Made by a program: the position numbers and the translations under genes
Source of the DNA: Colwellia sp. 1_MG-2023
GTDB lineage: Bacteria > Pseudomonadota > Gammaproteobacteria > Enterobacterales > Alteromonadaceae
NCBI RefSeq assembly: GCF_030546755.1
Contig: NZ_JAUOPE010000003.1
Coordinates: forward strand, 62,001-126,000
Length of the DNA stretch: 64,000 nt
Direction of reading: 5' to 3'
Notes under the pieces: generated by a model
The model's input: the letters and a program-made list of their open reading frames with translations, nothing else
The model's database searches: none
What the model was told of the DNA's origin: nothing
In this document: positions 36,773-45,051 of the stretch, in pieces
Position numbering within the stretch: the stretch's first letter is position 1
Layout of the letters: every line of letters begins with the position of its first letter

Positions 36773-37912
36773 GTGACTTCTGAAGTAATTAAATTTAACC
36801 AACCTTGGCTATCAGGGCAAGAATTAGAATATGTCAAACAATCCTTAGCTTCTGGGCAGTTATCTGGTGACAAGACATTTTCGAAAAAATGTCAATCTTT
36901 CATGGAATCAAGGTTTGGTGCTCAAAAAGTGCTGTTAACTACGTCATGCACTTCAGCTTTAGAAATGGCTGCGCTTTTATGCGATATAAAACCAGGTGAT
37001 GAAGTCATTATGCCTAGCTTTACTTTCGTTTCTACGGCTAATGCTTTTCTACTTCGAGGGGCAAAAATAAAGTTTGTTGATATAAGAAATGATACGTTTA
37101 ACATTGATGAGAATTTGATCGAACAAGCTATTACCAGTAAAACGAAAGCGATAGTTCCTGTTCATTACGCAAGTATTGCTTGTGAAATGGACCAAATTAA
37201 CAAAATTGCAAAAAATCATGGTTTGTATGTTATTGAGGATGCAGCTCAAGCAGTAGATACTCAATATAAAAATAAATATATGGGGACGATTGGAGATGCA
37301 GGTGCATTTAGTTTCCACGATACAAAAAACTTCGTTGCTGGTGAAGGTGGCGCATTAATAATAAATAATCCTGAGTGGATTGAACGTGCGGAAATTATTC
37401 GTGAAAAAGGTACTAATCGTAGTCAATTCATTAAAGGCCAAGTAGATAAATATACATGGGTTGATACGGGATCATCTTATGTACCTTCAGATATGCTAGC
37501 AGCTGTTTTGCTCGCTCAATTAGAGTCTATGGATATTATTAATGACAAAAGACAAAGTATTGCTGACAAATACAGAGATAACTTACAACCACTAGAAGAC
37601 AATGGCTTCTTTAAGATGCCGATGATTCCTTCAGACTGCACGTCAAATAATCATATGTTTTCTTTATATTGCCAAACACCAGAGCTTCGTAACGCACTAT
37701 TAGACGCATTGAATGTAGCAAACATTCAGGCTGTTTTTCACTATATACCATTGCATAGCTCTCCTTTTGCTAAAGAAAATGGTTTTTATGAATGCTCATT
37801 GCCTGTTACAGAAAACGTGTCAGATTGTTTGTTGAGGTTGCCAATGCACCCATGTTTAAGTGATATAGAAATAGAGCGTATATGTAGTGTCATTCATCAA
37901 TCACTTATGTGA
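36773..37912 (+). CDS. wecE: dTDP-4-amino-4,6-dideoxygalactose transaminase (WecE/RffA)
   Basis: A 379-residue PLP-dependent DegT/DnrJ/EryC1 aminotransferase. It follows E. coli WecE closely: FGAQKVLLTTSCTSALEMAA, PGDEVIMPSFTFVSTANAF, VPVHYASIACEMD, the PLP-lysine motif SFHDTKNF, EIIREKGTNRSQF and AVFHYIPLHSSP. It converts dTDP-4-keto-6-deoxyglucose to dTDP-4-amino-4,6-dideoxygalactose, the substrate of the WecD-like acetyltransferase at 31306. The start is GTG 36773 with AGGATA upstream. It follows rfbA by 15 bp. Confidence 0.93.
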   Translation: MTSEVIKFNQPWLSGQELEYVKQSLASGQLSGDKTFSKKCQSFMESRFGAQKVLLTTSCTSALEMAALLCDIKPGDEVIMPSFTFVSTANAFLLRGAKIKFVDIRNDTFNIDENLIEQAITSKTKAIVPVHYASIACEMDQINKIAKNHGLYVIEDAAQAVDTQYKNKYMGTIGDAGAFSFHDTKNFVAGEGGALIINNPEWIERAEIIREKGTNRSQFIKGQVDKYTWVDTGSSYVPSDMLAAVLLAQLESMDIINDKRQSIADKYRDNLQPLEDNGFFKMPMIPSDCTSNNHMFSLYCQTPELRNALLDALNVANIQAVFHYIPLHSSPFAKENGFYECSLPVTENVSDCLLRLPMHPCLSDIEIERICSVIHQSLM

Positions 37913-37977
37913 TCGTTTGTAGATATTGTTGTTTAGGGTTTCTTTTAAGCTTATTGCTCGTTGATGTGTTTAATTAT

Positions 37978-39621
37978 ATGAATAAAGATCTAAAAAACAA
38001 AACTTATACATCCTTGGTAAGTTATTTTAAAGCTCGCCCCTTAGAGTGTTTAGTGTTTCTTATATCTTCTATTCTTAGTTTTTATTTAGTCGCACAACTC
38101 AACCTAGAAGACAATTTAATTATTGGCAATGCGGATCAAGGCAATATGGCGAATTTAGCGCGTAATATTGCAGAAGGAAATGGCGCCGTTGTTGATAATG
38201 TTTGGCTTATGACCGATGGTGGTTTACCTGGTAATAGTGTTACTCATGCGGAACCATATTGGTCTGTTTATGTTGCTGCTATAATCGCTCCATTTTTTAA
38301 AGTATTTGGTGTATCACGGTTTGTATTTATTTTACCGGCTCTATTGATCAATATAGCTATTGCCGGATTAGTCGCATGGATAGTTGCTAAGAGCGCTCCT
38401 ACCAATAGAATCCCGGTAATATTAGGGTTTGTTATATCTATCTTTTCAATTCCTATGCTTAATGCTATCAATGGTTTTTCTGATATTTATTTAACGTTAT
38501 TTATGTTGCTAACAGGGCTAGCGTTAGTTTATGCAATATCCATGAATAAATGGTTGTTATTTTTTATCGCAGGCGTTTTTGCAGGTATTGCTGTTGCTAT
38601 TAAACCATCAGGTCTTTTATTGCTAGGCATTTGGCCAGTCTACTTAGTTTTCATCAATGATCGGATTGCAATCTTACGAAATTTAGTGATCTTTTTGTTT
38701 GGAATGATGGTTGGTCTTACACCATATTTCACATACAACAAGGCTAATTTTGATACCTTCTTATCCCCAGGCCTCCATTTAGTTAGTAAAGCATTAACGA
38801 TACGTGATTCAATAAGAAAGGCTGAAAAAGATAATAATGTCGAAAGAATCGGTGAAAATAAGTGGGATCATGCACATAGAACAGCTTTATATGACCCTGA
38901 TGCAATTCCTGTGCATTCTGCTTCAAGTGATACTTTAGTTTCAAAATTGAGTAAATATGTTATTAGATTAAAAACGTTTATTCAAAAATCATTTATATGG
39001 GGAATGTTGATTCCTTTATGGTTAATGCCTTTTGTCCTTTTAGGGATTGTAGAGGCTGTGCTGAAACTTAAATCAAAAGAATCTATTACAAATCGTCCAT
39101 TTGACCTTTTTTTAGTTTTTTGCGTTTTAATGTTGATTTCAGGGTTTGTTTTAGGAAGCTATGTAAGTTTCGAAGTAAGGTATTGGAATTATATGGTGCC
39201 ATTATCAATTGTATTAGCAGTTGTTGGGACAACAAAAGTACCTAAATTAGTTACTATATCATTGCTTATTTTTAGCCTCTATTCGGGGGGAGATTACTTG
39301 ATAAACCATGCAGGTTTGAAAAAGTCTACTCCTGCTTATGCCAAAGCAATAGATATACTTCCTGAAGGTGCGAAAGTATTTACTTCAAGTCCATGGCAAT
39401 TTGTTTTTCACACTAAAATTCCATCGGTAATATTGCCATACTCTGAAGTTCCCGAAACAATTAAAAATACTGCTATTAGATATGGCGTTGAATATATTGC
39501 TATAGTAGATAATGATACTAAGCACGCTTACTATAAACCTCTAGAAAAAGGACAAACGTTTGATTATCTTGATTTGATTTATCGTGATGAGCATCTTATT
39601 TTATATAAGTTTATAAACTAA
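37978..39621 (+). CDS. GT-C membrane glycosyltransferase (ArnT/PMT-like)
   Basis: A 547-residue polytopic protein with about 12 membrane segments. Typical features: an N-terminal segment ECLVFLISSILSFYLVAQL, a first periplasmic loop with acidic residues (LEDNLIIGNADQGN, THAEPYWSV), IAVAIKPSGLLLLG, and a soluble C-terminal domain with ILPEGAKVFTSSPWQFVFHT. It probably uses an undecaprenyl-phosphate sugar, perhaps Fuc4NAc, made by the second cassette. The frame could begin at GTG 37909, overlapping wecE; that would add a Cys-rich hydrophobic 23-residue extension. ATG 37978 gives the more usual N-terminus; neither has a strong ribosome-binding site. Confidence 0.82.
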   Translation: MNKDLKNKTYTSLVSYFKARPLECLVFLISSILSFYLVAQLNLEDNLIIGNADQGNMANLARNIAEGNGAVVDNVWLMTDGGLPGNSVTHAEPYWSVYVAAIIAPFFKVFGVSRFVFILPALLINIAIAGLVAWIVAKSAPTNRIPVILGFVISIFSIPMLNAINGFSDIYLTLFMLLTGLALVYAISMNKWLLFFIAGVFAGIAVAIKPSGLLLLGIWPVYLVFINDRIAILRNLVIFLFGMMVGLTPYFTYNKANFDTFLSPGLHLVSKALTIRDSIRKAEKDNNVERIGENKWDHAHRTALYDPDAIPVHSASSDTLVSKLSKYVIRLKTFIQKSFIWGMLIPLWLMPFVLLGIVEAVLKLKSKESITNRPFDLFLVFCVLMLISGFVLGSYVSFEVRYWNYMVPLSIVLAVVGTTKVPKLVTISLLIFSLYSGGDYLINHAGLKKSTPAYAKAIDILPEGAKVFTSSPWQFVFHTKIPSVILPYSEVPETIKNTAIRYGVEYIAIVDNDTKHAYYKPLEKGQTFDYLDLIYRDEHLILYKFIN

Positions 39622-39648
39622 CTTTAATACATATTTTAAAGTGACAAT

Positions 39649-39678
39649 AAAAGGTAAAAACTAAAGCTTTTACCTTTT
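39649..39678. terminator. Bidirectional terminator between convergent genes
   Basis: A perfect 11-bp inverted repeat (39649-39659 with 39668-39678) around an 8-nt loop, flanked by A-run and T-run, lies between the stop of the plus-strand GT-C gene (39621) and the stop of the minus-strand lipoprotein gene (39703). It ends the long plus-strand cluster and the XrtA sorting run. Confidence 0.8.
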
Positions 39679-39702
39679 GAAATTAGCAAAAAGTAAAATT
39701 GG

Positions 39703-42666
39703 TTAATAAGGTTTATTAGTACGACTTAAGCTAGCACCAGCACTATTAAAGTTTATAATCCCCATAGCACTACTTATTACTTTATTTTTTTCGTGTCCTG
39801 ATAGTGCTAAGTCTATTGACCAATTTAAGCCGATTTCTTTATAGGTAATATAATACTCAGTATTTGCTCTTAAATTAGTCATGATAACGTCCTCAATTTT
39901 GCCTTCTCCTTCTAACTTTAAGGAAGTTAAATTAATACGATCTTTAGCAAATACTACTAAGGTATTGTCAATAATAGCACCGTAAGCTTGTTCGCTTTCA
40001 ATTAGTTTTGATTTCGGCTTGCTTGTTCCCGGATCTCTTAAAGAAATGATATTAAGGAAATTATCTAAAAGCTTTGGTTCTGTTGCTTCAATTTCTAACG
40101 TCCATCGTCCAAGATCTTTTCTGTTATGATAATTATCGTCTTTAAAATCAGTATGGGGAGAGAAAGAATGTAGCCTGCCTTGTGCATCAACAGTATCAAA
40201 GTAATGTGGTACAGATATAGTCATATTATCAATATCTAAATCAACATTTTTGATAGATTTAATTTGTTTCCAGTGTTTATAACTATTAGCAATAGCTTTG
40301 TTAATAATATATCGACGATTGGTTAACTCGGGAAAGTTTCCAAATAAGGTGTTTTCAATATTCCCTTCGATAGGGTAATTGACTTTTGTACTGCCATCTA
40401 TGATGGTCACTTGATAGCCAACCCATTGATCTATTTGCCATGTTGCTTCTTTGTCCGTTAAAGTCCCTTTGGAAATCTTTTCTGCGGTTCCATTGTAAAA
40501 CTCTTGGGACCTACCATCGAAAACTATTTCTTCTGAATCATTAGACTGATCTTTTGTTTCACCTGAAATAATTAATGTACCTTTTGTGTTGTTACCGGTA
40601 ACAAAAACTTCCAACCAGCGTGGTATATCTAATGTAATTAATGGAGTATTTTCTACATTATTTGTATTGGCTAAAACAGTATCGCCACCACGAATAATAA
40701 TGTTATTTTTTTTCGGTAAAAGTGTATCGATATACGTATTATTCTTAGGATTTTCTATTGAGGTTTCGTACTGATTATTATACGTATTCATTCCTAATGA
40801 TTGAAAAGACGGCTCCGCTTCAACAACAGGTTGGTCAACCGTATGAATAGTCCAAATTTTCTTAAAATTTGGGTTTACCGATTTAACTCGATCAAAAATG
40901 ACAAATACATCTGGCCTAATATACAGAAATTCTCGTTCAAAAAAGTCAATTTTTTTCGTATAGGCTGCAGTTGCATCTCCTACCGAGTAGGTGTATTGAT
41001 CTGGAACATGTTCATACTTGATGATATTTGCTGTTTCGTAAATACCTAGAGGGAATGCGGTTCCAGTTCTTTGTTTATTTGAATCACAAGATTGGTAGGT
41101 ATTGTAGCATTGATCGATATTAGAAGGGGGGAGTTCATGTATTTGACCGCCTAGATTATCTGAGTCAACAAGTGTCACGCCTGAGTGTAACTCACCCGTA
41201 GTTCCGTCAGCGTTAATATCAAAACTTTCGTCTGGATCCATGATCTTCATGGTATTTTTTGATGCTGAGCGAATAGCATACCAAAAATGTTTATTATTAT
41301 CGGCATTAAACCTGATTCGAGCACCAGCATTAACAATTACATCCACTTTTCTACTTAAAAGAAAAGAATTTGCATCTTCATAGCGCCTACTTATGCCTTC
41401 ACCCGCCATAAAAACAGCAAAGCTAGCCTCATCGCTCCAATCAGAGCGCATTGACACTAAGCCTGGGCCATTAAAATAGGTGGCAGTATCATTTTCACTT
41501 GGCGGTGACACTACTAGCGTGTCATCATAATAAATCAAATCCCAATACATGCCACTATAAGGAGCACCACAAAATTCTCTTTGAACACCATTATTAGCAT
41601 AATATTGCATTTTTGGGTCTTTATATAAAAAAGTATTTGCTGTAACAGTATTGTGTGCAGGCTGCTTTGTGTAAGAGGTTTGCGTGTCCCAAATATTTAC
41701 CATTAAATGTGACTCAGTATTCGCCTTTCTACACCATTGCTGATTAGTATATTTATTTACTTTGTGTGGAACACTCATATTTTGATAAAAATGTGCTCGA
41801 TATTTATCATGTAAGGCTTGGGTATAATTTGTTTCACCCGTTAAGTTAAAGTGCTGTAAAAAAAGGTATAGGCTATAGGACTCTTCACCGGCATCATAGC
41901 CAAAATTATCATACATACCGCCGAAGTCACCCGGTAATGCATCATTATATGTGCTATCGCCTGCAATTCTATTTTCTATGTTAAAAAAATACCCAGAAGC
42001 AGATAGTTGCTCATCAACCACTTTAAGGAAATTATTGGTATCAAAGGGATATATCTCTGAATCTATATCAGAAAAAATAGCACTGTATGCATAGGCAGGC
42101 GCCACACCGTAAGCATCATGATAACCCCAGGTCGCTTTTAAGGTACCTTGAGATTGTTTAAGCGAACCCCAATACCAAGGATTTTCGCTTTCAGCAACTC
42201 GCTGCATGACATTTGCTTTAATATCATCACTTAGTTCATCAAACATAATATCGATAGCATAAAGCTCTCCCAAGGAAGGGACTCCTGTGCTTGGAATACG
42301 CTTAATAAACTTTTCTTTATAAATGGGATCTTTCGTGGCTTTATAAATTAACGATAAATCTACTAGGCTGACAGGCTTAATATTGTCTTCTGAATCCTTA
42401 ATTAATTTAAACCATCGTGAGTAAGGCTCTCTTTGATTTGGGCCATACATCCTGTTGATAACAAGTTCTAATCTTTCTTTATCTAATAATGTTCTGGGGT
42501 GTGATTGTCGATACCAAGTAGCCATCGGATCTTCTAGATTTTCAGTAGTTGATGGTGGGGGATTTACTTGGTGAATATTTGTTGAATTTACACTAGAGGA
42601 GTCGCCACAGGCAGAAACCATATAGCTGAATAGAAAAATTATTAAAAAGCTGATTAAATGCTTCAT
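39703..42666 (-). CDS. Heparinase II/III-like lipoprotein (putative polysaccharide lyase)
   Basis: A 987-residue lipoprotein: signal sequence with lipobox MVSAC (Cys20). It has an N-terminal alpha-helical region (about 60-330, SHPRTLLDKERLELVINRMYG) and then the heparinase II/III-like region with GPGLVSMRSDWSDEASFAVF and RRYEDANSFLLSRKVDVIVN. The C-terminal part looks beta-rich. A catalytic Tyr/His set cannot be assigned with confidence; the usual His-rich H-x-H-D-x-N pattern appears as YEDANSF, so substrate or activity may differ from known lyases. It lies 46 bp after xrtA in the same direction and may trim or release EPS in the periplasm or at the outer membrane, which is inference. Confidence 0.78.
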   Translation of the reverse strand: MKHLISFLIIFLFSYMVSACGDSSSVNSTNIHQVNPPPSTTENLEDPMATWYRQSHPRTLLDKERLELVINRMYGPNQREPYSRWFKLIKDSEDNIKPVSLVDLSLIYKATKDPIYKEKFIKRIPSTGVPSLGELYAIDIMFDELSDDIKANVMQRVAESENPWYWGSLKQSQGTLKATWGYHDAYGVAPAYAYSAIFSDIDSEIYPFDTNNFLKVVDEQLSASGYFFNIENRIAGDSTYNDALPGDFGGMYDNFGYDAGEESYSLYLFLQHFNLTGETNYTQALHDKYRAHFYQNMSVPHKVNKYTNQQWCRKANTESHLMVNIWDTQTSYTKQPAHNTVTANTFLYKDPKMQYYANNGVQREFCGAPYSGMYWDLIYYDDTLVVSPPSENDTATYFNGPGLVSMRSDWSDEASFAVFMAGEGISRRYEDANSFLLSRKVDVIVNAGARIRFNADNNKHFWYAIRSASKNTMKIMDPDESFDINADGTTGELHSGVTLVDSDNLGGQIHELPPSNIDQCYNTYQSCDSNKQRTGTAFPLGIYETANIIKYEHVPDQYTYSVGDATAAYTKKIDFFEREFLYIRPDVFVIFDRVKSVNPNFKKIWTIHTVDQPVVEAEPSFQSLGMNTYNNQYETSIENPKNNTYIDTLLPKKNNIIIRGGDTVLANTNNVENTPLITLDIPRWLEVFVTGNNTKGTLIISGETKDQSNDSEEIVFDGRSQEFYNGTAEKISKGTLTDKEATWQIDQWVGYQVTIIDGSTKVNYPIEGNIENTLFGNFPELTNRRYIINKAIANSYKHWKQIKSIKNVDLDIDNMTISVPHYFDTVDAQGRLHSFSPHTDFKDDNYHNRKDLGRWTLEIEATEPKLLDNFLNIISLRDPGTSKPKSKLIESEQAYGAIIDNTLVVFAKDRINLTSLKLEGEGKIEDVIMTNLRANTEYYITYKEIGLNWSIDLALSGHEKNKVISSAMGIINFNSAGASLSRTNKPY

Positions 42667-42712
42667 TTTGACCCTATCGTGGAACTGTAGAAAACTATAA
42701 TACTTGTACTAT

Positions 42713-44116
42713 TTATTCTGAACATTGAACTGCACGCAATTTCATGGTTGCCTCAGTTTTTAATAAATAACTAATTTCAAATATTTTGGCGATGTATTTA
42801 TTGGTGGTATAAAAATTATTATATTCATACCAGAAATATAACTCGGTTTTTTTTCTTTTAAGCTTGTTTATCAATGATAAATGCATAACAGCAACATTCG
42901 AGTTGTTAAAATTAATTGTTGTTGAGTTTGACTCTAATTGAGAATAGAGTTCTTGGTTATACACCATGTCATAAGGTAGAACATTATCCCCAGGTGAAAT
43001 AAATCTATAATCTCTTGTAATTAAAGTACACTCTTGCGCTTTTACCTTAAAGTCCTTTTCGTTTTCAGTAAATGAGCCAAACGTTGAAAGCACATTAAAC
43101 TGTGACTGGTTACTAATGTTATTTTCAATACCTACCTTTAATGTAGATTCGATATTCTGAAAAGTAAAATAAGATGTTGATGCTATTATAACCAATGTTG
43201 TAAGCGACTTAATGCCGATATTATGAGAAGTTAAACTACCCGTCTCCGATGTAGCTTTAGTGTCTACATTCGTATTAGGAAGGGTGTACCGTTTGCTTAA
43301 CCAATTAACCTGAAATATCACGGCACTGATAACTATAAAAAATAATAAAAACCCATAATTGTCATGTTCACTCATTAAAGGGCTTTTCATTTCAGACCAA
43401 TAGCCAATATAAATTAACCCTAATACTCTGATCCAATTGGTGATAATGCCTAAAATAATACCTGTAAGAATTACTAGGAGCTTTAATTTCCAAGAAAGCC
43501 TTTCACCATGAACTGCGTACACAGCAAGTGCAAAACCTATTTCAAAATAACGAATCCCTGAGCAACCTTCGGCGACTTCAATAATGCCAAAAGGAGTTTC
43601 TATGAAGTTATCATAGATAAAGACAGTTAAGTCAGTGAAGTTCAAGAAAATAGTGACGGCTAAAGTGGTTAAATCAACAAAGAAAGTGTTTGAGAACTCC
43701 CAAAAAGGAACTGCAAACAAAAAGAAAAGAAATGGGAAAAGCATTTGTTTAAAGCTTTTATAACCCAAAATATAAATAATTGCTAAGCCCCAAATCGCGT
43801 ATAAGCTAAATTGTTGGAATATTAAAATTCCCCAGAAGGTGGCTACTTCATGAAATAGTGTTGTTAGTAAAATTACAACTAATAATAAATGGTTATGTTT
43901 TTCTTTGGTTGGCTGATAAGTTTTAAATGAGCGAAATGTTTCAAATATAACAATTCCAACAATTAAAAAACCATGGCCTAATGACTCATCAAATTTACTC
44001 CACTTATCTAAGTAAGAATTAACCGTATCAGGAAAAAAAATTGAAAAAGAACATGCAATAAGCAATACAATTAATGGATAAAGATATTTTGTTTGGAATA
44101 AAAAAAATGAATTCAT
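42713..44116 (-). CDS. xrtA: Exosortase XrtA with C-terminal EpsI-like domain
   Basis: A 467-residue membrane protein. The exosortase core (to about residue 275) has eight or so membrane segments and the catalytic trio: Cys185 in VAEGCSGIRY, Arg230 in TNWIRVLG and His251 in SEHDNYGF. By family knowledge it is a transpeptidase-like enzyme that cuts PEP-CTERM tails at the periplasmic face. After a linker and a further membrane segment (about 302-322), residues 330-467 look like EpsI (ELYFWYEYNNFYTTNKYIAKIF), as in other XrtA proteins. It starts 2 bp after the deacetylase gene. The likely local substrate is the protein at 47823-48620. Confidence 0.93.
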   Translation of the reverse strand: MNSFFLFQTKYLYPLIVLLIACSFSIFFPDTVNSYLDKWSKFDESLGHGFLIVGIVIFETFRSFKTYQPTKEKHNHLLLVVILLTTLFHEVATFWGILIFQQFSLYAIWGLAIIYILGYKSFKQMLFPFLFFLFAVPFWEFSNTFFVDLTTLAVTIFLNFTDLTVFIYDNFIETPFGIIEVAEGCSGIRYFEIGFALAVYAVHGERLSWKLKLLVILTGIILGIITNWIRVLGLIYIGYWSEMKSPLMSEHDNYGFLLFFIVISAVIFQVNWLSKRYTLPNTNVDTKATSETGSLTSHNIGIKSLTTLVIIASTSYFTFQNIESTLKVGIENNISNQSQFNVLSTFGSFTENEKDFKVKAQECTLITRDYRFISPGDNVLPYDMVYNQELYSQLESNSTTINFNNSNVAVMHLSLINKLKRKKTELYFWYEYNNFYTTNKYIAKIFEISYLLKTEATMKLRAVQCSE

Positions 44117-44118
44117 GC

Positions 44119-45006
44119 TTAATCACTATTCCCTGATGCAATGCTTTGCCAATTCCCTAGTGAAGGATAAGTATTGTTTAAATGTACATTTGCTAAAGTA
44201 TCAAAATTGTATTGTTCACAAAGTTTTCCAAGCTTTGTTAATGCACTATGTTGATTGATATTGTGCCTGAAATTTGATTTGAAGTTACTCTTTATTTTCG
44301 GTTGCTGTGGATCGTATTCCCAAGGGTGAGTGTAGAAGTTGATAAATCCAAGCTGCTTTGATGAGGCCTTTAGCATTTTATTATAAATAAAATAAGGCAA
44401 TAATCTAAAAAAACCACCGCCGCCAGCAGGCAAGGTTTTATTGCGAAACTTACATGTAGATACAGGAATTTCTAACAAGCCATTTTGTAGATAATATGGT
44501 GTTCTTGGTGCTTTTGGTACACCATAAAAATCATGGGCAATTGGATAAGTGCTTGAACTATATAAATAGCCAGCTTCTTTGATTTCATTATGTGCCCATT
44601 CATTATCAGGGGCTATGGAAAAACAAGGCGCTCTATAACCCGTCACTTGCACGGAAGCTATGTCTTCTAATAGCTGTTTAGCTTGATTAATATCATCTGA
44701 AAAAGTTTGTCGGCTTTGTTTGGATATATGTTGATGATTATAACCGTGACTTGCTAATTCATGACCGCAGCTGACAATCTTTTTAATAATGTTAGGGTGC
44801 TTTTCTGCAATGATACCTAAGACAAAAAAAGTAGCATGGACATTTTTTTCTGATAACAAATCAAGAAGTAGGTCCATTTGATATACTATTCTGCTTTCAA
44901 ATGTTTCCCAATCTTGCTTTTTAACGTCATTGGCAAAAGCTTCCACTTGAAAATACTCTTCAACATCGATCGTCAAAGAGTTTGTTCTTAATTGATTATT
45001 CAGCAC
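44119..45006 (-). CDS. XrtA system polysaccharide deacetylase (CE4 with DUF3473-like tail)
   Basis: A 295-residue cytoplasm-facing CE4 deacetylase of the type restricted to XrtA loci. Motif 1 is LTIDVEEYFQVEAF (Asp for metal/catalysis), motif 2 is SHGYNHQHI (H-x3-H), then VTGYRAPCFSI; the C-terminal block PAGGGGFFRLLPYF and INFYTHPWEYDP is the DUF3473-type extension. It should deacetylate an amino sugar of the EPS. No signal peptide is evident. It is located between prsT and xrtA, co-oriented, 2 bp from xrtA. It differs from the CE4 protein at 12781. Confidence 0.93.
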   Translation of the reverse strand: MLNNQLRTNSLTIDVEEYFQVEAFANDVKKQDWETFESRIVYQMDLLLDLLSEKNVHATFFVLGIIAEKHPNIIKKIVSCGHELASHGYNHQHISKQSRQTFSDDINQAKQLLEDIASVQVTGYRAPCFSIAPDNEWAHNEIKEAGYLYSSSTYPIAHDFYGVPKAPRTPYYLQNGLLEIPVSTCKFRNKTLPAGGGGFFRLLPYFIYNKMLKASSKQLGFINFYTHPWEYDPQQPKIKSNFKSNFRHNINQHSALTKLGKLCEQYNFDTLANVHLNNTYPSLGNWQSIASGNSD

Positions 45007-45051
45007 TCATTTACTTCCTTAAAGTAAAATATAGAATACACTTAAGTTGAA

